Below, piece after piece: positions 59,358 through 64,000 of a DNA stretch of 64,000 nucleotides. This stretch comes from Lachancea thermotolerans CBS 6340. Its lineage: Eukaryota; Ascomycota; Saccharomycetes; Saccharomycetales; Saccharomycetaceae. The position numbers were made by a program, and so were the translations under genes. The stretch's first letter is position 1. Every line of letters begins with the position of its first letter. The stretch spans positions 1,364,001-1,428,000 of the forward strand of contig NC_013080.1 of the NCBI RefSeq assembly GCF_000142805.1. The letters run 5' to 3'. The notes under the pieces are model-generated. The model was not told the DNA's origin and searched no databases. It saw nothing but the letters and a program-made list of their open reading frames with translations.

Positions 59358-60815
59358 ATGCCTCTCAAGCTACAGCACCTTTGCATGAACGACATCGATG
59401 AGACATTGCAAGAATCACAAGAGGGCGCCTTCGTACCGACAGACAAGCAGGTCTGTGATGACGTGGTGCTTCTATGGAGACAAGAGCCGGCGACGGAGGA
59501 CCTAGGAGTTTCCAGGCTGCATTCCAAGATCAAGGAGAGGCACGAAAAGTGGTTGTTATCGGAACGAAAGCTCAAGCAAATTTTGATTGAGCATAATTTG
59601 TGCTTCACTGACGAGACAAAGCTGTTTACGTACGCAGATCAAGTGACAGCACTCGAATGTCCCCACATTAGCGACAAGCATGTTGAAAAGGTTGAGCTAA
59701 AGCAATCCTGTAAGGGCCGTTTTTCTGTGTTTGCGAAGAAGGATCTGAGACGGGATGAGCTTGTCTTCTACGAGCATGAGCCGCTGACGTCAATATTGCC
59801 GCTGGAAAAAACCTCTCTTGCCGCGGTTGGAAGGGCATGCTCTCTCTGTGGGCAATCGCTCACTCAAAGCACACAGTTTACCATGAAAAATGGGCTCGAC
59901 TGCAGAATGTGCTCCGCTGTTTGGTGTTCAAAACACTGCAAGAAGCTCGACACTACGCATTCCTTCCTCAAACATCCGATGTCGAGAAATAAACAAGTTT
60001 CTGCGTCAGGATGGTCAAGTTTTGAGCAGTTTTGCAAGGATAATGTTATGCACGCGGCCTACTCAGTGGGCACCATTCATGCGCGTGCACTGCTAGACAA
60101 GAACGAAGGGCCTCGCATTAAGGATCAGTTTGAAGCCCTTAGACAGATCAGCCAGGTCCTTAGAATAAGAGCTGCCGACTCTACAAATATAGGCGGAACC
60201 TTCGACGCCGCCACTGGGGCTGTGTCTTTGGAAGACCAGTCTATATGGAACAAGTCTTTCGAATCCTTTTGCAAGGCATTCCCCGGCGTCGAGGACGAGA
60301 TTGACTTCAACCACTACATGATCCTCATCGGAAAATTCAATCTCAACCAACGGGAAGGCCAGATTTTCACCTTGTATTCGTATTTGAACCACAACTGTGA
60401 GCCAAATGTACGATACGAGTTGGACGGCAAAACCGGATTGAAGCTTTTCGCAAGGAAAGACATCAAAAAGGGTGAAGAGCTGCTCACCACGTATGTGAAC
60501 CCCCTTCACGGCGTTACTTTGAGGAGAAGGGAGCTTCTGGTCAACTGGGGATTTCTTTGTGACTGCGAGCGTTGCAATAAAGAGCTTGCGTCCCGGGAGA
60601 AGCTAAAGTCCCAGCATTTGTTCTCTTCAGAAAAAACCGATATTAACGCCAAAGCCAGGCGGAAATCTTCTATGAAAACGTCTAAACCAGATCTATCAGA
60701 ACTGTTGAAAAATGGCCAAGAATTTAACCTAGAAGTGCCCGATGAAATAGGTTTTGGGCGAAGAAGAAAGTCTGTCCGGTTCGACGACCGCGTAGTCGCG
60801 GCAGTCGAGGAATGA
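59358..60815 (+). CDS. SET5: SET-domain histone methyltransferase
   Basis: A 485-residue protein matching yeast Set5 (526). The SET domain (about residues 115-400) is interrupted by a MYND-like zinc segment (CSLCGQSLTQ, CRMCSAVWCSKHC). Catalytic segments are NHNCEPNVRYELD and EELLTTYVNP; a post-SET CDCERC follows. The C-terminal tail is basic. Set5 methylates histone H4 at Lys 5, 8 and 12 in S. cerevisiae. It is convergent with SKN7, as in YHR207C/YHR206W. ATG at 59358. Confidence 0.95.
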   Translation: MPLKLQHLCMNDIDETLQESQEGAFVPTDKQVCDDVVLLWRQEPATEDLGVSRLHSKIKERHEKWLLSERKLKQILIEHNLCFTDETKLFTYADQVTALECPHISDKHVEKVELKQSCKGRFSVFAKKDLRRDELVFYEHEPLTSILPLEKTSLAAVGRACSLCGQSLTQSTQFTMKNGLDCRMCSAVWCSKHCKKLDTTHSFLKHPMSRNKQVSASGWSSFEQFCKDNVMHAAYSVGTIHARALLDKNEGPRIKDQFEALRQISQVLRIRAADSTNIGGTFDAATGAVSLEDQSIWNKSFESFCKAFPGVEDEIDFNHYMILIGKFNLNQREGQIFTLYSYLNHNCEPNVRYELDGKTGLKLFARKDIKKGEELLTTYVNPLHGVTLRRRELLVNWGFLCDCERCNKELASREKLKSQHLFSSEKTDINAKARRKSSMKTSKPDLSELLKNGQEFNLEVPDEIGFGRRRKSVRFDDRVVAAVEE

Positions 60816-60947
60816 GTCTAGCTGGTGAACCTCACCTTTCAACCTTATACCATTAGTGAACCAAGGCTAACTAGTACTTTATAAACGAATAACCTGCATC
60901 CCCGTAAACCCCTTATTACTTTTGGCATAAAAATGCCAAATGGAAGC

Positions 60948-62342
60948 CTAAACGCGCTGCTTTTTGATTTGAGGCTCTTCGCGTATAAGATCAGAGACTT
61001 CACTTTCTTGTGGCAGCGATGGTGAATGCTGGTCCTTTGACGATGAACCTGCTCTTTGCTCAGATAGTGGCACGCGATTTCTTAAATATCTGATAAGCAT
61101 CGAATGCAGGTCGTCCTTTGTGAACGGCTTCGCCAAAATGTCGTTCATGCCGTGTTGTAGATAAGTGACGAGATCCTGGTCTTCTATATTACCTGTCATC
61201 GCAATAATAGGCGTTTGATTATCGAAGCTCCTCACAATCGAGGTTGCCGTAGCACCATCAAGGTTTGGCATGACAATGTCCATCAAAACAAGGTCATACC
61301 GAAACTTTTCTAGGGTTGATATAGCAGACAGACCGTCAGTTACTACTTCCACAGTACACCCATATTTCATCAAAAACTTAGAACAAAGCTGTATGCAAAT
61401 TGAGTCGTCTTCCACTAATAAAACGTGAAAACCTGGACGAAGTATTGGATGATCCAGAATCATGTTGGGAGTTGTCGAAGCAGGATTCGAGTCCATAGTT
61501 GATGGCTTACGAACCGATAATGTCGGAACTGCAGAGCTCATTTGGGGTGACTGCGTGTTTTTGATCGTGTGTGTGTTAGGCATAGTCGCATTAAATGTCA
61601 AGTTGGGTGGTATATCCAGTCCTTGGGATGACAAGCTATTGACTAGAACATTAAAATTGGTCAGTAGAGTGTTGTTGAACTCTTTAGTGGATATAAGATT
61701 GTCCAATAGCGTATTGTATCGAGATTGCGACTTTTGATAACCTAGCTTTAACTCATAGTTTTCATTTTTAAGATAGTTGACTTCCTCTTCAATCGTCTCG
61801 ACTTTTCGCTTGAGCTGGTTGAATTTCGATTTGCTAACCGCCGTGTTGAAAATAAGGTCTGCTGTTGAATCTAGGCCACCTGCATTATCTCCGCCCTGCT
61901 TAACCAGGACTGTATTATCGTCCAGCATAATCTTTTTTTGTACAGCAGACTTCCGCTTTATGTTGTCAAGCTGATCCTCATCGTGTATTTTGAAAAAGGG
62001 GTGCTTGAATTCCCAGCTGTGCTCGCCGTATTGCGAATTCTGTTTTTCTTCATTTGTTCGCTTTATTTTGTGGAAGTCGTATTTGTTAAGCTGCCGCACG
62101 AAACTGGAGAAATTGGAGTGCTTGAAGTGTTGTGGTAGTATTTTTGTCGTGAACTCGTTTGTGTTAAGAACAACAAAGCTGTCACCATCTTCGGTCCACC
62201 GAATAATATCGTTGTACTCGGCTCCCTCGAGAATTTTGAAGAGCTTGCGTACAAAGTCATTGGACCCTGCCTTTTGGTTGGCCCTCAAAGGGGCGTAGGA
62301 TGGCTTCCCATTTGAACCTGATGGCTCATCTATCATTTCCAT
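60948..62342 (-). CDS. SKN7: Stress-response transcription factor with receiver domain
   Basis: A 464-residue factor. An HSF-type DNA-binding domain lies at about residues 28-135 (FVRKLFKILEGAEYNDII), a coiled coil at about 180-220 and a response-regulator receiver at about 300-420. The phospho-acceptor is Asp-355 (LVLMDIVMP); the acidic pair is in LLVEDDS and the Lys in ILAKPF. In yeast it takes phosphate from the Sln1-Ypd1 relay and acts with Yap1 in oxidative stress. It is shorter than S. cerevisiae Skn7 (622), mainly because Gln/Asn-rich tails are missing. ATG at 62340-62342. Confidence 0.97.
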   Translation of the reverse strand: MEMIDEPSGSNGKPSYAPLRANQKAGSNDFVRKLFKILEGAEYNDIIRWTEDGDSFVVLNTNEFTTKILPQHFKHSNFSSFVRQLNKYDFHKIKRTNEEKQNSQYGEHSWEFKHPFFKIHDEDQLDNIKRKSAVQKKIMLDDNTVLVKQGGDNAGGLDSTADLIFNTAVSKSKFNQLKRKVETIEEEVNYLKNENYELKLGYQKSQSRYNTLLDNLISTKEFNNTLLTNFNVLVNSLSSQGLDIPPNLTFNATMPNTHTIKNTQSPQMSSAVPTLSVRKPSTMDSNPASTTPNMILDHPILRPGFHVLLVEDDSICIQLCSKFLMKYGCTVEVVTDGLSAISTLEKFRYDLVLMDIVMPNLDGATATSIVRSFDNQTPIIAMTGNIEDQDLVTYLQHGMNDILAKPFTKDDLHSMLIRYLRNRVPLSEQRAGSSSKDQHSPSLPQESEVSDLIREEPQIKKQRV

Positions 62343-62817
62343 TCTCTGGCCAGTTTTGCACTTTTATCACTCAGAGCTATGTTTCACCAGAGTGGTTCAG
62401 CCCCAAAGTGGTCAGAGAAGACGTCTTACTCAGCTTTCTTTAGCACAGCCTGCCCTACGTGTAATGATCACTTGCCTGTAACGTATGGAAATCGAAAAGC
62501 CTGCTCTGATTCAGTCGCCCGTGGAGTTCGTCCCTGTCACCTTTTCTGCGCTTTCATAAATATAGTGCACTTCATCTAATAACTCTAAATTCTTACAAGG
62601 CCTTGTTACCTAACGCAACATTCGTATAAAATTATAATAACAAAGCGGGTAGCCGTCGCTACGCGGATACGCTCAGAAATACTACTCGATTCTGAGATAC
62701 TTTGGGGCACCGCGCTTTTAAACGGAAGTTTAAAATCCAATCGTGACTCTTGTTTGTGTTTGAGAGCCGCGAAGGTCTGGGAATAAAAGAAATAAAATTT
62801 GGTTTTACAATGAGAGT
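62343..62817. other. SKN7 promoter / SCH9 3' region
   Basis: A 475-bp region between two minus-strand genes. It is A/T-rich near 62580-62780. No element is recognised. Confidence 0.4.
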
Positions 62818-64000
62818 CTATATCTCGAAACGCCCGCTCACGAACTCATCATCCATGTGATGGTCTCCTTCGTAGTCAACATGTTCGTTTATGGCAGGGG
62901 GCTTGCCTGAATCAAGGCCAACGTCGTTTTCATTTTCGTCGTCAATAACGTCTTCGTCCGGGGGAAGGTTGGGGTTGCCAGGAATGAAAGAGCCTGGTTC
63001 CATGAAATAGGAATTCTGAAGAAACTTACGGCTACTGTAGTTCGCGTTGTAGTGATCCTCCATAGCCGACTCATCTACAAATGTGAACCCAGCAAATTTG
63101 GCCTGCATCGCGGGTGAGAGTGGGGTTGCCGCAATGACTTGCTTGTTCATGAATGATGTAGAAGTTTGGGTAAACTCTGGATCAAAGTTTGAAGTATCAG
63201 TTTCGCCTGATAAGTGTGGCTTGAATGGCGGTGGAATCTTTTTTTGTCTCAGAGCTTCCCAGTCGATGTCTGCAAAAAAGGGATGCGCTCTAAGTTCTCT
63301 GCCATCATCAATGGCACCCAGGCGGTGACGAGGGTTACGGTTCAGAAGGCCCTTGACGAAAGAGCGGCCTTCTGGTGAAAGAACATCACGGGGGAACTTC
63401 ACCTTACCAAAAGCAATTTTTTGGTACATCTTCTGGTTGTCCTCAGCGAAAAATGGTGACCAGCCGCAACACATTTCGAAGATAAGTACACCAAGAGACC
63501 AGAAATCGACCATTTTGGTGTACCCGCTTTCATCTAAAAGAAGCTCTGGCGCAAGATACTCGGTTGTCCCACAAAAGGTATTGGTGCGGTCTTTCAAATC
63601 GGCCTTAGAAAGCCCAAAGTCACAGAGTGCAATATTTCCGTTTGCATCCAGCAAAATATTCTCAGGTTTGAGGTCTCGGTAGACAATGTCATTTTCATGA
63701 AGGTATTCTAAGGCAAGAACGAGTTCGGCAATATAAAACTTTGCGCGGTCCTCGGCAAACCTGCCCTCTTTCTGCAAATGCCAGAACAGCTCGCCCCCAC
63801 TCATGAAGTCAGTCACAAGGTAAAGATCTGCTGGCGTTTGGAAAGAGAATTTTAGGCCCACTATGAATGGACATGATTTGGACGCAGTGCGTACTAAAAT
63901 GTTTCTCTCGCCAATAGTATGCGCAATCTCATTTTTCTTAACAATTACCTTCTTCGAAAGTACTTTCATGGCATATATCCTCTTGGTGTCTTTCTTGCGG
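62818..64000 (-). CDS. SCH9: AGC-family protein kinase, C-terminal part (partial)
   Basis: The C-terminal 394 codons of an AGC kinase; the gene continues past base 64000, and the frame is open to that end. Visible kinase parts: ATP-site Lys in AMKVLSKK, catalytic loop YRDLKPEN, DFG in CDFGLSK, T-loop TNTFCGTTEYLAPE, turn motif ATPLSP and hydrophobic motif FAGFTFVD. This matches yeast Sch9, the S6-kinase-like target of TORC1 that controls growth and ribosome synthesis. The N-terminal C2 domain is outside the window. Next to SKN7 as in YHR205W/YHR206W. Confidence 0.96.
   Translation of the reverse strand, partial: RKKDTKRIYAMKVLSKKVIVKKNEIAHTIGERNILVRTASKSCPFIVGLKFSFQTPADLYLVTDFMSGGELFWHLQKEGRFAEDRAKFYIAELVLALEYLHENDIVYRDLKPENILLDANGNIALCDFGLSKADLKDRTNTFCGTTEYLAPELLLDESGYTKMVDFWSLGVLIFEMCCGWSPFFAEDNQKMYQKIAFGKVKFPRDVLSPEGRSFVKGLLNRNPRHRLGAIDDGRELRAHPFFADIDWEALRQKKIPPPFKPHLSGETDTSNFDPEFTQTSTSFMNKQVIAATPLSPAMQAKFAGFTFVDESAMEDHYNANYSSRKFLQNSYFMEPGSFIPGNPNLPPDEDVIDDENENDVGLDSGKPPAINEHVDYEGDHHMDDEFVSGRFEI

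Overview
The window reads as a chromosome segment from a budding yeast of the family Saccharomycetaceae that branched before the whole-genome duplication. Genes are compact and almost intronless. The two introns seen have yeast GTATGT donor sites. The order of recognisable genes interleaves two S. cerevisiae regions at each end. On the left, YLR446W and VMA6 (YLR447C) are followed by COG8, TCB3, RPL6, FPR3, HMG1, WAR1, BET5 and CPR3 (YML071C to YML078W). On the right, BAT1, SET5, SKN7 and SCH9 (YHR208W to YHR205W) are interleaved with FAU1 and FMP10 (YER183C, YER182W). Base composition and adhesin content make Lachancea my best guess for the genus, but this is inference; other non-WGD genera are possible.

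Layout. 1-10 kb: end of a CoA-binding protein gene, a hexokinase-like gene, a PTR2-type peptide transporter, a small cytochrome b5/MAPR-type membrane protein, a large F-box/LRR protein with two cyclic-nucleotide-binding domains, and VMA6. 11.7-33.7 kb: COG8, TCB3, RPL6 (spliced), tRNA-Val(AAC), FPR3, HMG1, a small secreted protein, WAR1, BET5 (spliced), ENT3 and CPR3. 34.2-56 kb: an accessory, species-variable stretch with a MARVEL-type membrane protein, a DHA2 drug/amino-acid transporter, a membrane-anchored ZPS1/PRA1-like protein, and two giant GPI-anchored adhesin genes separated by long intergenic regions. 56-64 kb: BAT1, FAU1, FMP10, SET5, SKN7 and the 3' part of SCH9.

The most striking part is the adhesin pair (39.7-53.8 kb). 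The genes share nearly the same C-terminal stalk and anchor. Adhesin 1 carries an ALS/agglutinin-type head. Adhesin 2 carries a GLEYA/PA14-type head and has a single in-frame TAG exactly where the head meets the repeat stalk, with an otherwise open stalk of 1,132 codons. The stalks are tandem arrays of 42-45-residue units. In adhesin 1 a 900-bp higher-order repeat recurs with one difference between two copies.

Other points of interest are the dual cyclic-nucleotide/F-box architecture, eight CACGTG boxes in 0.7 kb upstream of WAR1, Leu3- and Gcn4-type sites upstream of BAT1, a Zap1-like site upstream of the ZPS1-like gene, and strong local GC heterogeneity that changes inside single genes. No intact transposon, LTR element, CRISPR array or phage-like element was found. 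Gene names rest on recall of S. cerevisiae proteins, not on a search.
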